Positions 21,844 to 34,844 are shown, counted from the stretch's first letter. The stretch is 64,000 nt of DNA from Chinchilla lanigera (GCF_000276665.1 NW_004955484.1:623375-687374), one strand, 5' to 3'. Notes: generated by a model from the letters alone, not told the origin. Numbers and translations are program-made.

Positions 21844-24600
21844 CAAAGTAATTTAAAGCAAGCTTATGTGATAACATAATTCCTTATATTATTGATTTTT
21901 TAAAACCACATTTATTTGTAAAGTCTCAATGTGCAGACTTGTTGAAGAAAAACAAAAATAACCTAACTCTATTTCTAAATTTTATTTAATTTGTAAATTC
22001 AATATGAATTCAAGGCTTGCCCGCTGAATCTACTGCATTTATCACTGGTGAGATCTAGTTCAGTCTTAGAGGGGTTAGCTAGCTGCACAAGCTGTCTACC
22101 TGCACTCTTCAATAAGGTTTAGACACCTTATTTAGGGAGTTTGGGTTGTTGCCACACAGTTGTTTGGGTTGATTTGACGGACCTCAATGTCATGTTTGCA
22201 CTACAGCTGCTTACTGGATCCATAGAGAGGCGCTATGAAGCTATTTCTTTGTGTTTTTTCTTCAGGAAAATATTTTGGCCATAAAGGAACATATGGCAAT
22301 CTTTGAGAATATTAAAAATTGGGATTTGAAAAGGTGTGCAGTGCCCTAAAAATGGAAAGGGACTGAAATTGAACTTTGTAAGAGTTGGTATAATCCAATT
22401 ATACTCTTTCTTGTCTTAGAGTTGTAAAGGAATAACATTTCCACTGCTATTCCAAGAATAGAGCTCACAAATTGGAGTCACATTCTAAAGAAGTTCTTGA
22501 GATACGATTTCCCATCATCAACCTCCACAAATGGAAAACTACACAGAAGCATTTACTGTGTCTAAGGTAGATGATCCACTAATTATTACACACAGCTGGA
22601 GAGGAGGTAGGGTCACCAATATTTACACAAAGTGTTAATATTGCCAGTGTCCTAAGGGCCACACTCCCCTTTAGTTTCTAGTAACTAATATTAATTTTGA
22701 AAGATCTAGGAATAAGCTGCTAGCCCTGGGCTAGGTTATCCCATAAACCTCTCTGAGCCAATGACCTTCACAGCTGAAGAAATTAATTGCTACCATAGTG
22801 CTAATGGTCAGAGGAAGATAGTTGATGAACTTTTAAAACAGCCTTTCAGTAGCTATGATATTTTAAAGCAATATGTCTTTTTCCAGGACTAGAGAGTAAA
22901 AAATCAGATTGCAATATCTTCAAGTTCTTCTAGAAAGGCTGAATCCTTAAAAACTCAAAACCCTGTAGAATAGTATGCTAGGTAAAGTTAAGGAATGGAC
23001 ACATAAATAATGAAGCACTTGGAAACCTAATCAATCATTGCATACGGATAAACAGAAATGGTGACCAGAATGTCCCGCTGTGAGGTCTCTAACATGCCTA
23101 GTGGAAAATTTAAAGATTAAATGACTAATTAATCATAAGAATTAATATTCATTTTCTAAGAATATATTTCAAAGAAGGCTTATTTGTAAAGCATATGCTT
23201 TTGCTGTGAGGTCATGCAACTAGGTTGTGAATAAACACCAATAAATTACTCCCATATCCACTCAATCCTTAATTATCCTATAGGGCTGCAATATCATACA
23301 GAAAGAAATATCTTTGAAGCTAAAAAGCATGGGTGTCTTGCACAGGAAACTGAAGCAACTAAAAATGACTTTGTATCATTCTAACTTGGGGGGGACCTTG
23401 CCTGTGTTCTGAGCATCAGCTGGCCGCCATAAAAAACATTTCTATTGCCGTGTGATAATGAGACCTGCAGAAACTTATCTGAGGAATCAATGGGAATGGC
23501 TCTGGTAGAAAACTAGACTTTAAATAGAATCTACCTTCATTTTTATTGATGATTTATAGTCACCTTACAATTATTTCTGCCAATAAAATCTGAAAGTGTT
23601 TGATAAATTGAAAATTGTTATCTCCTATTTCTTTTATAATCGTACTTTAAAAATAAATTACTAGCTATTACATGTAAAATGGTACCAAACATGACATCAC
23701 GCCATACAGATAAAATTAGGTATATACCGTCAAGCATTTTGGAACAATAGGGAAATAAAGCCATAAACTACACTTGTAGGCAAAATGATGCCTTCAGAGG
23801 AGCTGTGGGCCTTCCTGCATGTTGATGGGGACTATCAAGCACCAGCAAGATGCCACGGAGTAAGGGGCTTCATAAAACCAACCAGAACCTGAAGACGTCT
23901 GCTTTCTGTAAACAGTATGACTTGTTTTTGAATTCACGACATCGCTGATAAACATCTCAAAAGGTTTTAATTTTAAATAAAATTCAGTATGTCAGAAATT
24001 TGAAAATGAATGAATAGCAGTTGAGGAAAAAGGAAATAAGGAAAGATGGTATGAACCAGGTGGGAAAAATCAAAATGCAATCTGTGAGCATGACTTAACA
24101 TAGTTGGGCTTTTGTTAACACGGGACACTTGCAAATTAAGTTGTCATTAGGCTAGCTAATAGGTACAAATGGTATTGCAGTGGCCCAGGCTCAGTAATGA
24201 ATAAATCGTCTAATACAACATTTAAATACCATGTACCAAACTGACTGATACACAGAAACTCAATGTGTTTGGATGGATGGATGAATCAAAATGTAATTTA
24301 CATTTCAAGTCTTTTGGAAATCTTTTTATGCTACTTGCAAATATTATTTCTAGTTTCTGCATCCTGTGAATTTTTAAGATTATTTGATGTTTTATAGGAA
24401 GACCAGCACTGTTCCCCATGAGCCTGCCCTCTTCACTAGAATTATTTTACATTAGATTACAGTCAAACACTGGATCATAAGTCACTTGGTATGTGAGTGT
24501 TCAGCAAGATGAGCAAACATTTCTAAGAAATTTTAACTTGATAAACCAGTTATGTCTTGCAATATGAGTAGTACATCACACCAAACATCACCTAATCACA
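21844..24600. other. Long unique-looking stretch
   Basis: About 2.75 kb with no recognised repeat, RNA or gene. It is AT-rich with scattered short open frames only. A region this long without young insertions may include conserved noncoding DNA, but sequence alone does not show this. Confidence 0.4.
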
Positions 24601-24607
24601 ACTGGTT

Positions 24608-24694
24608 CTTTCTGTCTCTCTTTCTGTCTCTCTCTGTCTCTCTCCCTCTGTGTCTCTGTCTCTGTTTCTCTCTCTCTCTCTCTCTGTCTCTCTG
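24608..24694. repeat. (TC)n/(TGTC)n microsatellite
   Basis: A compound TCTC/TGTC pyrimidine tract of about 87 bases. Confidence 0.95.
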
Positions 24695-25029
24695 TTGTGG
24701 ATTACAAGCAGAATGAATTATTCTCACAACCAAGGTTTCACTGTATATCTTTGTGTTTACCTATTCTTTTAGCAGAAGTCAAATTAATAGAAACCTCTTT
24801 AGCTGTATTTAAAATTTTAAATTTTCAAGTATTCAGACTGATAACATACAGCTAAAATGGGCTTTACTTTGTTTTTAGCTATATTTCAATATTGTCTAAT
24901 TTCAAAACTCTTTAAGAAACAATGTAATTCAAAGGTATGCATCCATGTTAATTTTCTCTTGTGAGGTAAGAAGATTACCACCAAATTAGCAGCTGAATAT
25001 ACGCACACATCCCTACATCCATGTATTTT

Positions 25030-25612
25030 CTTATAGTTTCCACGGGTCAGTACAGCTAAGGACTCTGCCAATTAGGATTTCACCAGGCTGAAATCAAGGT
25101 ATAGGTTGTGTTGCATTCTCATTTGAAGACTAGAATGGGAAAGAACCACCTTTACTCTCACTCAGATTGTAGTCAAAACTAATAACCTTGTGATGGCAGA
25201 GCAGACCAAAGGCCAGAGTTTCTTGCTGATAGTCAGTAGGAGGCTACCTTCATCTTTCAGAAGCTTTCCCTAGTTCTTGGAGGCCACTCCCAGTTCTTAG
25301 GCTGCAGAAGTCAGTCCTTTGCCAGCTGGACATTAACAATATGGTGGCTGACTTCATCAAGCCAGCAAAAGGATTCATTAGACCAAGTATGCCAACAAGA
25401 CTGAAATTTGGATGGTGCCAAGTAGTCACAAGAATGGCATTCCCTGTCTGTTACCATATCCATCACCTTTGCCATGTTCTACTGCTCACAGCCAAGTCAC
25501 AGATCCTGCTCACATTCCACGGGAGTGGCTCACACTCCGCGGGAGGGGATCACACAGTGTTGAATGCTAAAAGAAGGGGTCATAGAAAGTTATCTTAGAG
25601 TCTGTCTGCCAG
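25030..25612 (-). mobile_element. Old LTR-like repeat, reverse
   Basis: The + strand follows the reverse of a common mammalian LTR-like repeat. Landmarks are TTTCCACGGGTCAGTACAG, CAGGCTGAAATCAAGG, a middle with TATGGTGGCTGACTTCATCA, CCATCACCTTTGCCATGTTC, and an end with GGGAGGGGATCACACAGTG and CTTAGAGTCTGTCTGCC. The exact family is not certain. The 85-codon frame at 25341-25598 belongs to this repeat. Confidence 0.55.
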
Positions 25613-26344
25613 ACAATCTTTCTTAAAAATTGTTTTCTTTCTAATAGAGTTTGCTTTTGCTCAGTTAAGCCTCAGTTGCTTCCTAATTTTGAACTTGAAG
25701 TATACTATATTTTATAGGTAAATTATATATACCCATTTAAGTCTTTGAAGATATCAGGAAAGGAATTTACTAAATTACCTTGTGGTAGAGAGAATGTATA
25801 CATATGAACATAGAGAAACAAAGAAAAGATTCTGAAAAAATATGTATTTTCTTACAAATTTATATAAACATTGTGTTATATAGACATTTAAATAAAAATG
25901 TAAAGAAAAGTGAAAACATTTAATATAGGATTTAAAATGTATTGTTTGTCTCATTTGCTAATATTTCATATTTACAAAGGCAAAGCCACCATCCAAATTA
26001 ATGACAGTAATTAGCAGATTGGGTTTCTCACCACAGGCAAATGTCTGTCTTTTAGTGATATAAATGAGCATTTAAGGGCTGGAGCAGCAGGGGGTATATT
26101 CTCTAAGAACAAAATGATTGTTTAACATAACTTCATAAAGAATGAGAATATCCATATTAATTCCCATTTAAAGATACATTATGTAAATAAATTCTTACTA
26201 TTCCTTTTTATTTAAATTTTATTTATTATTAATTTAACTAGCCTTGAGAAGCATTTGTAAAGGTTTTGTCTGGTGATTTTTCCTGGTTTCTATTCTGTTG
26301 AGAATTATGAATCTTTTGCAGTGAATTGGGGTGCAAGAGGCTCT
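25613..26344. other. No recognised feature
   Basis: Strongly AT-rich DNA without a nameable repeat or gene. Confidence 0.4.
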
Positions 26345-26645
26345 TCATTATTTGCTATGGCTAGGATGTGGTTTGTACCCCAACATTTAATTTTGGCCAT
26401 ATAGAGTTAGCATGAACCTTGAAGAGATGGGAGCCAGTGGGGGGTCTTTAGGGCAACTGGGGTACCTCCCAAGAAGGGGCCGAGGGCTCCCAGCCTCTCT
26501 GGCTTTTGGGCTCATTGCATGACCTCTGGATCTCATACACACACCCACATGACACTATGAAGCCCAGACCCCAGCCAATGTTAGTACCATGCTTTTGAAT
26601 GTCCCAAAAGGTCAGCTGAATAAACCTATTTTCTCTTTTCAATTA
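26345..26645 (+). mobile_element. LTR-like repeat with poly(A) signal
   Basis: It starts GCTATGGCTAGGATGTGG with CCCCAACATT, has GGGAGCCAGTGGGGGGTC in the middle, and near the end GCTGAATAAACCTATTTTC with an AATAAA signal. The design is that of a MaLR-type LTR. Confidence 0.55.
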
Positions 26646-26822
26646 AAATAAGAGCATTTTTGAATTACAATTTGCACATTGTATAACTTGCAAACTAAAG
26701 TGACTGATTCAGTAGGAATTCACATATTGGCAAAGTTGTACAACCATAACCACAAACAAATTTAGATCATTTTTGTTATCCTAAAACAAAATACTCTATC
26801 CATTAGCTACCATCTCCAACCT

Positions 26823-26859
26823 ACACACACACACATACACACACACATATATACACACA
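26823..26859. repeat. (CA)n microsatellite
   Basis: An interrupted CA/TA dinucleotide tract. Confidence 0.9.
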
Positions 26860-27035
26860 AATCTAGGCAACCACTGAGCTACTCTTTATTCTCATAGATT
26901 TTCCCATTCTGGAATTTGTTTTTATTAAAAGTGAACCATGCTCGTAGCAATAGTAAGGACCTTAACACATCCAAAGAAATAGAAATCTTGCAAAGTGAGC
27001 TCTCACACCATATTGGATTAACAGCAGAAACATAT

Positions 27036-27125
27036 ATATATATTTTTTTAGGGGTACCAGAAATCAAACTCAGGACGTTGTGCTTGCTAGGCAGGCACTT
27101 GCAATGCTGAGTTATATCCCCGGCC
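27036..27125 (-). mobile_element. ID SINE with 14-bp TSD
   Basis: Reverse ID: AGGGGTACCAGAAATCAAAC, TTGTGCTTGCTAGGCAGGC, then GAGTTATATCCCCGGCC. The TSD CAGCAGAAACATAT is perfect, at 27022-27035 and 27126-27139. More drifted than the copies at 8259 or 37946. Confidence 0.93.
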
Positions 27126-27153
27126 CAGCAGAAACATATTTAGAATACAATAA

Positions 27154-27238
27154 TGGGATTGAGCATAAAGCTCAGTGGCACAGTGCCTGCCTGGCAAGTG
27201 CAAGGTCCTGAGTTCGATTCCTGGTACCAAAGAAAAAA
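27154..27238 (+). mobile_element. ID SINE, opposite to its neighbour
   Basis: Forward ID: AAAGCTCAGTGGCACAGTGC, CTGGCAAGTGCAAGGTCC, GAGTTCGATTCCTGGTACC and an A tail. The TSD AATACAATAA lies at 27144-27153 and 27239-27248. It starts 28 bases after the previous ID, in the other orientation, so the two could form a hairpin in a transcript. Confidence 0.92.
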
Positions 27239-27283
27239 AATACAATAACTTTTTCCTTTCTCTCTTTTTCCTATGTCTTTAAA

Positions 27284-27304
27284 ATATATATATATATATA
27301 TATA
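27284..27304. repeat. (TA)n microsatellite
   Basis: An uninterrupted TA run. Confidence 0.9.
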
Positions 27305-27742
27305 ATTTATATATAAATTTCTTCATGTAAGGGAAACCATGTGATTTTCAAGTTGATGTGTCTGATTTGTTTCACTTAACATTATGGTCCCAAGGTGCAT
27401 CCATTGTCCTACAAACGCCTCAAGTTATTCTTTATGACAGAGTAGTACTCCATTGTGTATAAATACCACATTTTATTTATTCTTTCATCTTTATCCTTTC
27501 ATCTGTTGATGAGCATATAGGCTGTTTCCAAGATTTAGCTATTATGAATTGTGCTGCTATACACGACTATGCATACATCATACTCATGTGATGATGTTTT
27601 TAACTTTCTTGGGAAGGTATGTAAAAAAAGGACCTAAAAAAGGATGTTTGATACCTAAAAAAGGATGTTTTTAAACTGCAGTATGATGTTTTTAACTTTC
27701 TTGGGAAGATACCTAAAAAAGGAACAGCTAGGTCAAAACCTT
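27305..27742 (-). mobile_element. L1 3' end with internal duplication
   Basis: Reverse L1 3' part: TGATTTGTTTCACTTAACATTATG, GTACTCCATTGTGTATAAAT, GGCTGTTTCCAAGATTTAGC and GGAACAGCTAGGTCAAA. The 26-base block ATGATGTTTTTAACTTTCTT (and on to GGGAAG) occurs at 27591-27616 and 27683-27708. Two copies of ACCTAAAAAAGGATGTTT lie between. Confidence 0.8.
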
Positions 27743-27862
27743 TTTTCTTTATAAAGTTAGCTTGCTTCAGGTTTTGTTTTGTTAGAGTAATACAAAATTG
27801 ACTGAAATCATTACTTTAGCTACATATTCAGAAACTCATTGCTTACCTGAAACCTAGCTTTA

Positions 27863-27967
27863 TTTATTTTTTTATTTTTTGGTTTTTCTCCAGTACCGGG
27901 AACCGAACTCACGACGTTGCGCTTGCCAGGCAGGCGCTTTTGCTGCTGAGCAAAATCCCCAGCCCCT
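27863..27967 (-). mobile_element. ID SINE with 15-bp TSD
   Basis: Reverse ID near consensus: CTCCAGTACCGGGAACCGAA, GACGTTGCGCTTGCCAGGC, AAAATCCCCAGCCCC. The TSD TGAAACCTAGCTTTA is perfect, at 27848-27862 and 27968-27982. Confidence 0.95.
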
Positions 27968-27982
27968 TGAAACCTAGCTTTA

Positions 27983-29310
27983 ATATGTAATTTCTTTATT
28001 GAAACAACTCCTAATAAGATTTCAATACTTGTCTGTGGATGACATTGATGGGTGAAAGAGTGAAAAAAATCAACCCCTGGAAGTGTCTTTGATATTTGAT
28101 TTATTAAATTGATAAAATGCCTTTGACAAAAACTGTATGCATCTTGTTAAACTGCAAACCTTAAACAAATCAATTAGCCTTGTTCATCTCAATTTCATAG
28201 ATACAGAAACCATTTCCAAATCTTGCTATTATATTTATAAAGAAACATATAAATTTACATATATATACCTTACTCTGGGAAACCTAAAATATTTTTGCCA
28301 CCCTTATTCCTGCCCATCCCCCAGTGTAGCATACCTGTACTCATTGAGATCTGGGTGATATTTTTGACTATCAACATTTTGCATTCCCCCAAAAAACAAC
28401 ACCATGAATAAAACATCCAGATATTAACTCCACTTCTAGTTTACTTAATTAGTAAACATTTAAAATTAATTACAACAGAAATTTCAGCAACTGTTATGGA
28501 AATGCAAATCATCATCCAAAGGAGATACCACTTTATTCCAATTAGCTTTCTTCTTTTCCATGGCCACCCTTTCAGGGGAGATTTTCCTCCATGGCTACAT
28601 GTTCATTTGTGCTGTACCAAAATGCTTTGTACGAACTTCTAGTTTAATAGCGCTACTCTCTGTCAGTGATGCTACGTTCAGTTACGTAGTGGATATTTTG
28701 GTGTGTTTTGGTGGTGTTTGTGAAAACAAACCTAAAATAGTATATGAAAACTGCAAAATGTCCTTCTGTTTCAGGGCAAGCTAACAGGATTTCTTTAGGA
28801 TAATGCCAAGTTTCTATGACACAAATTTAAAATTAATGTTCCCCTTTTTGGCTTGATATATTCTACCAGGAAACTAGTGCCAGACTCACTAGGGATACTG
28901 GGGCACTCGGTACAAGGATGCGGGTGGGTGTTAAGCACAGGCCACAGGACATAGTGCAGTGCTGTGGAGCCAGTACCATGGGAAAACTGTGACACTTCTT
29001 TTTTGTATGGGCAGAGAGCTGAGTGGTTGTCTGAAAACTGGCAAAGCTACTAAATAGAGTGACAGCTGGCAGAAAGTTTGGCACCAAGAGAAAGAGTGAC
29101 AGGTATAGAGGAGTAGTAGTAAGTACACTGCTCTCTGCTTTCTGATGTACTCACTCACGAAGATAATTAAGTGCTTACAACAACTGAGTTAATTGATTTT
29201 AATTTTCAGTGACGTTATCTATTCCTAAGTTTAATAATTGTCTGTATTTCATTTCCTTTAAGTGTGTATCCACATCATTTTTCTACTTTGTTTTAATGTT
29301 CTTTCCCAAG
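27983..29310. other. No recognised feature
   Basis: Unique-looking DNA. Overlapping frames at 28795-29158 on the - strand show no domain. No RNA gene seen. Confidence 0.4.
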
Positions 29311-29628
29311 ATTTTTTTATATTTTAAAGAGAATAGTAAATGAGAAACAAAGAAATAGAACAGTGGCAGCATACCAGCATCACAAACATAAACAAATCAA
29401 AGCAAGAACATTCAAAGTGATAAAGTCTCAAGACAAAATCATGTGAATCAACAGTGGTTGTTACATTGCATATCACTATCCTCAACTACACTGCTCAGAT
29501 TTCCAGATGTAAGAATGAATGATTGCTCAAACCATTAAGGAGAATAAGAAAATAATTCTTGGCTAAAACATCAGAGATAATACAGAGTTTCACTAGATAA
29601 GATGGTAGGAGTTCACCATTGTTTCCCA
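29311..29628 (-). repeat. Unnamed retroposon family, copy 2
   Basis: It opens with a T-run and ATATTTTAAAGAGAATAG, then follows copy 1 (7015) closely: CAAACATAAACAAATCAAAGC, CTCAACTACACTGCTCAG, CAAACCATTAAGGAGAATAA and CAGAGTTTCACTAGATAAGA. Similarity ends at about 29628. Confidence 0.6.
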
Positions 29629-29944
29629 CGATTTGTATGATATATATAAACTTTAAATACCAACTAGTTATTATTGTAAATGTAAATATTTTTCTTCGTT
29701 TATCATTTGACCTGTGCTTTTTCATGGTGCCTTTAATGTATAGAAGATATATTGTGTGTAGCTAACTATATTAGAGTTTATGAAATTGTTTCTCCTGAAA
29801 ACTGTTTTAAAATTCAGAAATTTGTTATCTATTCAATAGCCTAACATATTTGTACATTTATTTGTGATGGCTTCTGTGATCTAAGTATAAGTTTTTAAAA
29901 CAGATCTGAATTTTTTTCACGTATGTCTGGATAGATTTTAGGGG

Positions 29945-30245
29945 GTGTAGGTATCTAATATTAAAAAGGGAAACAGAGGCACGGTAAAACTCTCAAGAGT
30001 TTATTTGAGCCCACATTGATTCTTGAGTCAGGCAGCTGTAAATCAGAAGTGGCTCAGAATGTCCAGCACCGGAACACAGGTAGGTGGAATCTTTTATAGG
30101 ACCAACATGTCAAAAAAGCAAGCAAAATATATGATTGACTACAATTCTACAGTTGCTTTATTTAGAGTGTTGGAAAGTCCTTAGTTACTGAAATTTGTTT
30201 GTTGCTTCTGATTGGTTGCATTTAAGCTCTTTTTCCCTTCAATAT
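29945..30245 (-). mobile_element. LTR-like old repeat, probable
   Basis: The + strand has CTCAAGAGTTTATTTGAGCC, TGATTCTTGAGTCAGGCAGC and later CTTCTGATTGGTTGC. This resembles the reverse of an old mammalian LTR whose name I cannot fix. Confidence 0.4.
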
Positions 30246-30248
30246 TGG

Positions 30249-30583
30249 TGCAATGGTCTGAATGTGTCCTTGCAAAATTCATGCATTAAAAACTTAATTC
30301 CCAAAGCAGTAGCAGCACTAAGAGCTGGGGCCTGATGGGAAGTGGTTATAAAAACGACTTACAGGACTGGATCTGCCATGTGAACACCCTGTTTTGTCCC
30401 CTTTTCTCTTTCCCCTTTCTGCTACATTAGGGGATAGCAAGAAGTCCCCATCATTCCCCAGAGCCTGATGCCTCAATCTTGGACTTTCCAGCTTTGGAAC
30501 TGTGAGGAGAGAAAAAAAAATCTGTTCTTTATAAATTACCCAATCGTGGAGATTCTGTTACAGCAGCATAAACAGCTAAGGCA
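30249..30583 (+). mobile_element. MaLR/MLT-like LTR
   Basis: It opens TGCAATGGTCTGAATGTGTCC, has GAGCTGGGGCCTGATGGGAAG in the middle, then CTTGGACTTTCCAGCTTTGG and TTCTTTATAAATTACCCAATC, and ends CAGCAGCATAAACAGCTAAGGCA. This is the standard MaLR order. Confidence 0.7.
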
Positions 30584-32939
30584 ATAAACATTTACAGGAA
30601 ATAGCACAAGTTCAATTGTGCTTATGTTTATAAATCAAGCAAGGTTAAGGTCAGTTAGAAAACCTAACTGGTTTTGTCTGCACAAAAATTCTTCAGACCT
30701 GGTCTCCCTTCTAATATATGTCAACAGTTTAGATTGCTCATTATCTCATCATTTTTGAACAATATATTTATTTTCAATGTATGATATGAGCCACATCAGA
30801 GTCTCTTTAAAGAATATGTAAATTGTTTCACTGATGCATTTATGCCAGCATCACACTATTTTAATTACTATAGATTTATCATTTTCAGCTTCTGATAAGG
30901 GAAAATACTTGAGGCCTGTTTTTGCTCACTGATCCTCGTGGTTTATACCAAATCCTTCATTTAGTTCCTTTAATCAGTGTCCCACCCAGAGAAAATAAAT
31001 CCAAAATGTATCCTTGGTTGAAAAATCTGGGGTATGGAGTAAGGAGACAGAACAGTTTGCAGAACATTCTATAAAATGTTCACCCTTTCTAATTTGGCAA
31101 AATAAATCTCTCCTCATATTGTATTTATGTAAATTGACTATGGTGATCAAATTAAAGTGATCAATTTTTAGTTATAAAGATGAAGTGCAAAGTGGCTTCA
31201 TTCCTGTTGGAAAATATACATAAACAACTGATTTGACAGAGTTTGTATGCTTTAGTCAATGTAATACAGTTTTGAACTGGAAGCAAAAGGCAACCCAAAT
31301 CAAGGAGAGAAGTTATTATCCAACATCAGCTCTGATTCAGATTTAAGTGAGAGTTGTTCCCACACTTTTAAAAATAAGTGCCAACATGTCCAGGAGCTAT
31401 GCCTGCTCTTGGTGATGAATGTGTTTTCTTGTTGCTCCTTGGGGAACTGGGCTCATGAATTCTCAGTGTTCATCACCTCTCTCATTGTTGGGGACACCTG
31501 CTAATTTGCTAGAAGCAACAGAAATGATATTAATAATATTTTTGTTTCTTCACCCACTAAATTACCTTCATGCCCCAAACGGCCTAGTTAGCATTCTGCT
31601 CCTCAAAGCATCACTAGTTGATTTTCAGAAGGAAATGAAAATGATAGCAGGAGTACTTGGCTTGAGCTCTTTGTAAGTAGATCAGTCTTATGACATGCTT
31701 GCTGCTACAACTCCTATTGGGAGGTGACGCCTAGCTCAGCATCACCCGGTGGGCTCCTACATTAGGTATTAATTTGATTATTGCTCTAGCAAGTCATTAG
31801 CTATCACCTCCCTCCTCCCTGGACTTCAGAGACCTTTTACAAAGTCTGTTGTAAATAAATAAATTTGACAATATACAGGGTAGAATTTGTTGTTCTTACA
31901 ATAGCAACAAAAACAACTAATTCAGAGGGGAAGGTGCTTAGTATAAAGGTGTGGGGGATGGCAGGAGTGAAAACGAATGCTTCAGGTTGCAAAGAACCAG
32001 GCACAGTCAGACAACCCATCTCCAGTTTGGCAGTGGCCCTGCGGGGGCACTGGTTTGCATGCTGATTGAGCGAGCAAGGAAAATCTCATTTAAACCAAGT
32101 GGGAAATTATACTTACCAAATTGGCAATTACTTCATTCTCATATATATCTTTCACTGCTAAGTTTCCATCATTGCGTGGGTCACTTCTGACCTCAGGGCT
32201 CTATACAATTCTTGATTTCATTAATGTAAAAAAGTACTGTCTGCACACAAGCATGACCTCCATGCAGAAAGCTGTGGGAACTAAGCTGAGTACCTTCAAC
32301 AGCCCCTGAATGACTGGCCTGTGGACTGAGTGTATGGACTGATAATGCTTTGCAGGGAGTTCTCTCAACATGAAAAGCAGTGGATGAATCTCCTTTGAAG
32401 TGATTCAGCATATACAAGATCTGAAAAGCCAAATGGTGAGATCTTTCCCTCGGAAGAAGCCCAAGGCCACACCTAACCTCATGTTAGGTAAGGACACAGC
32501 TGCTTCACAACCTCTGACAGCCTCCACCCTGAACTGGTCCCCCTGGCATGCTAGGGTTATTCGTAACAAGCTGCAGACTCTGCCACACTTGCATTCCTTG
32601 CCTCTGCTATATGACTCATTAAAATATTTTGTCATCCATGATGAGTCTGATTTGTTAAATGATTCATTTACTCAAACATTTATGAGCATCTATTACAGGG
32701 AACTCTTGGTGACAAGTGGCAGAATTTAAAGGAGAAACAGAACAGTCATTAGCTGGCCTTCTCTTAGCTGTATATTCTGCAAGGGAGACAGGGGCATTAA
32801 ATAAGGAACAGGGGTAGTAGTTGGTGAGTACTATGCTAGAATTTGAAGGGGCAACAGGAACACACAGATAGCAAGACCACCTAACTTAAGCAAGGGGGAC
32901 CAGAAAGCATGTTTAATAAATACTGTTGGGCATTTTTAA
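30584..32939. other. Unique-looking stretch
   Basis: No nameable repeat, RNA or gene. Frames of up to 109 codons occur at 31419-31676 and 32400-32729, but they overlap others on the opposite strand and have no recognisable domain. Confidence 0.4.
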
Positions 32940-33390
32940 ACGTATAAGGTAACACTTAGATTGATGCCTGAAAAATGATTCAGTTCATTGGAAAGATAGC
33001 AACATAAGGGCAGGAATAGAGTTCAAAACAGGCAAAAGAACTGCTATAGGAGATGTCCAGAAGCCAGGGTGAGCAAGGCATTTAGAGGAACTGAAATAAA
33101 GTCAGGAAAGCTGTCACAGTAATGTGTTCATGGGAGTGACCAGATTGAGGAGTTAGGATGGAGGCCATGAAAGGTCTTCCAAGCCAAGTTAAACAATCCA
33201 AAGTGTGTCTTTATGTAGAATGATTGCCATAGCACTCATCAAGGTGCCTACTAAATAAAAGCAGACTTTCTTGCATATTAACACCATTAATTTGTACCTT
33301 TCTGAGCAATAATTGAAGATGTCATGTGGGGAAGTGTGGTACACAGATGGTACTCAATAAATGTTTAATGATTCTGCAACTGAATGATTT
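32940..33390 (+). repeat. Old interspersed repeat and L2/MIR-like tail
   Basis: The part with AGGGCAGGAATAGAG, GGTGAGCAAGGCATTTAGAG and CATGAAAGGTCTTCCAAGCC resembles an old mammalian repeat that I cannot name. Near the end GGTACACAGATGGTACTCAA and TAAATGTTTAATGATTC resemble the L2/MIR 3' ending. Confidence 0.4.
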
Positions 33391-34744
33391 TGTCAAATAA
33401 AAATTATAACTTCACCCATTTGTAATGATTTTGTAATATGCATGTGCAAATTTCCTTATTGATCATCTTAGCAAATAGTATTTTACCTTTAAAAGCAGTT
33501 CTTTAACCTTTCGCAAAAGCATAATTTCAAAATAACTTAAAGGCACTGGAATAGATGATTGCAAATTTCCAATCTGCTGAAATATAATTATAAGCTCAAT
33601 GAATGGAAGCCCTATAAATAAAAATAACTCATCAGATTGCTTTTATAACCTAAGCAAGGCAGACTAATTAAACCCAGAAATTAAATTCTGTAAAATTAAA
33701 AAATGCAATTCTATATATCAGATTTAGCAATGGTGTTAAGGAAGTGATGAATCTCATAGCTTTGAAAGAGTCTGGTTTGTCAAACTGTAGCCAATGCTTT
33801 ATGTGTAGCCATATCTCAAGGGCAATCTTCCACAAGCAAACTCAGAATGTAAATTTTCATGTCAATTTGAATAATTTTTTTTTTTAAAAGTATCTGTGTT
33901 CTGGGGAAACAGCATCACAGGAGTGATTCTCATTAAAAACATCTGATAGTGTGATTTCTTCATAGTTACAAAGATAGAGCCTATTGCTGATGGCAAATTA
34001 TTCTATTCTACTTAAAAATATACTGGTTGAGAAATTATAAACTGCTGTAATACACTTAGAGTATTTTTTTTTAATGTGCACATGCAAAACACAATCCAAA
34101 GACAGGAATACAAAAATAATGTGAGAATTTTAACTGTTTAAAATTATCATGAGAAAATCATAGATTTTTTATAGTATTACGAGTATTCTACCATGTATGT
34201 TCTTACCAATTTCTTAGCACATACCAATTCCTAACCCAGATTATTTGCTGTATGTGAGTGATAACTTCATTCATTTTGTCCTCTTCTTGATGTCTCCACA
34301 TTTCTTGAATAAAGCATGTTTTTATTTTTGTTTCATTGCTTATAGGGAGAGTTTAAAAAATGCTGGGAATGTTAATGTTTGAAAATACATATGCATGCAT
34401 ATACACTCGCACATGAATATCAGTTTATTTCTATAAACGAGAAAAAAGAGATAGCTCATCCTCCATTCTTAGCTCCCTTCAAGTTAAAAGAGATCCACCT
34501 TTGCCCCAAGGAAGACTGGGAACAAAGAAAGGAAGCAGGTCTTTTCCTACACTACCCTCTCGGAAGGTATTCCCTCCCCTCGCTCATGCAAAAACGGTGC
34601 TATCTACTCTTCCTATTGTTGTTTGCCCTTACACCATATGCTATCATATCCCAGTATCATTACATCTCACCCACACTTCTGTAAAACAGCCCTTTTATCA
34701 AATTCTCAACAATTGCCCCCATTTGTATGTTCTCTATTCTTTTC
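33391..34744. other. No recognised feature
   Basis: AT-rich unique-looking DNA. Two overlapping frames at 34379-34785 have no recognisable domain. Confidence 0.4.
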
Positions 34745-34756
34745 AAAAACCATATA

Positions 34757-34832
34757 GGAGCCAGAGATCCATCTCAGTGGCATAAGCACCTGCCTGGCAA
34801 GTACAAGGGCTTGAGTTTTATTCCCAGTACCA
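34757..34832 (+). mobile_element. ID SINE with 12-bp TSD
   Basis: Forward ID: ATCTCAGTGGCATAAGCACC, TGGCAAGTACAAGGGC, GAGTTTTATTCCCAGTACC. The TSD AAAAACCATATA lies at 34745-34756 and 34833-34844. It is a diverged copy; box B has lost its central CG. Confidence 0.9.
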
Positions 34833-34844
34833 AAAAACCATATA

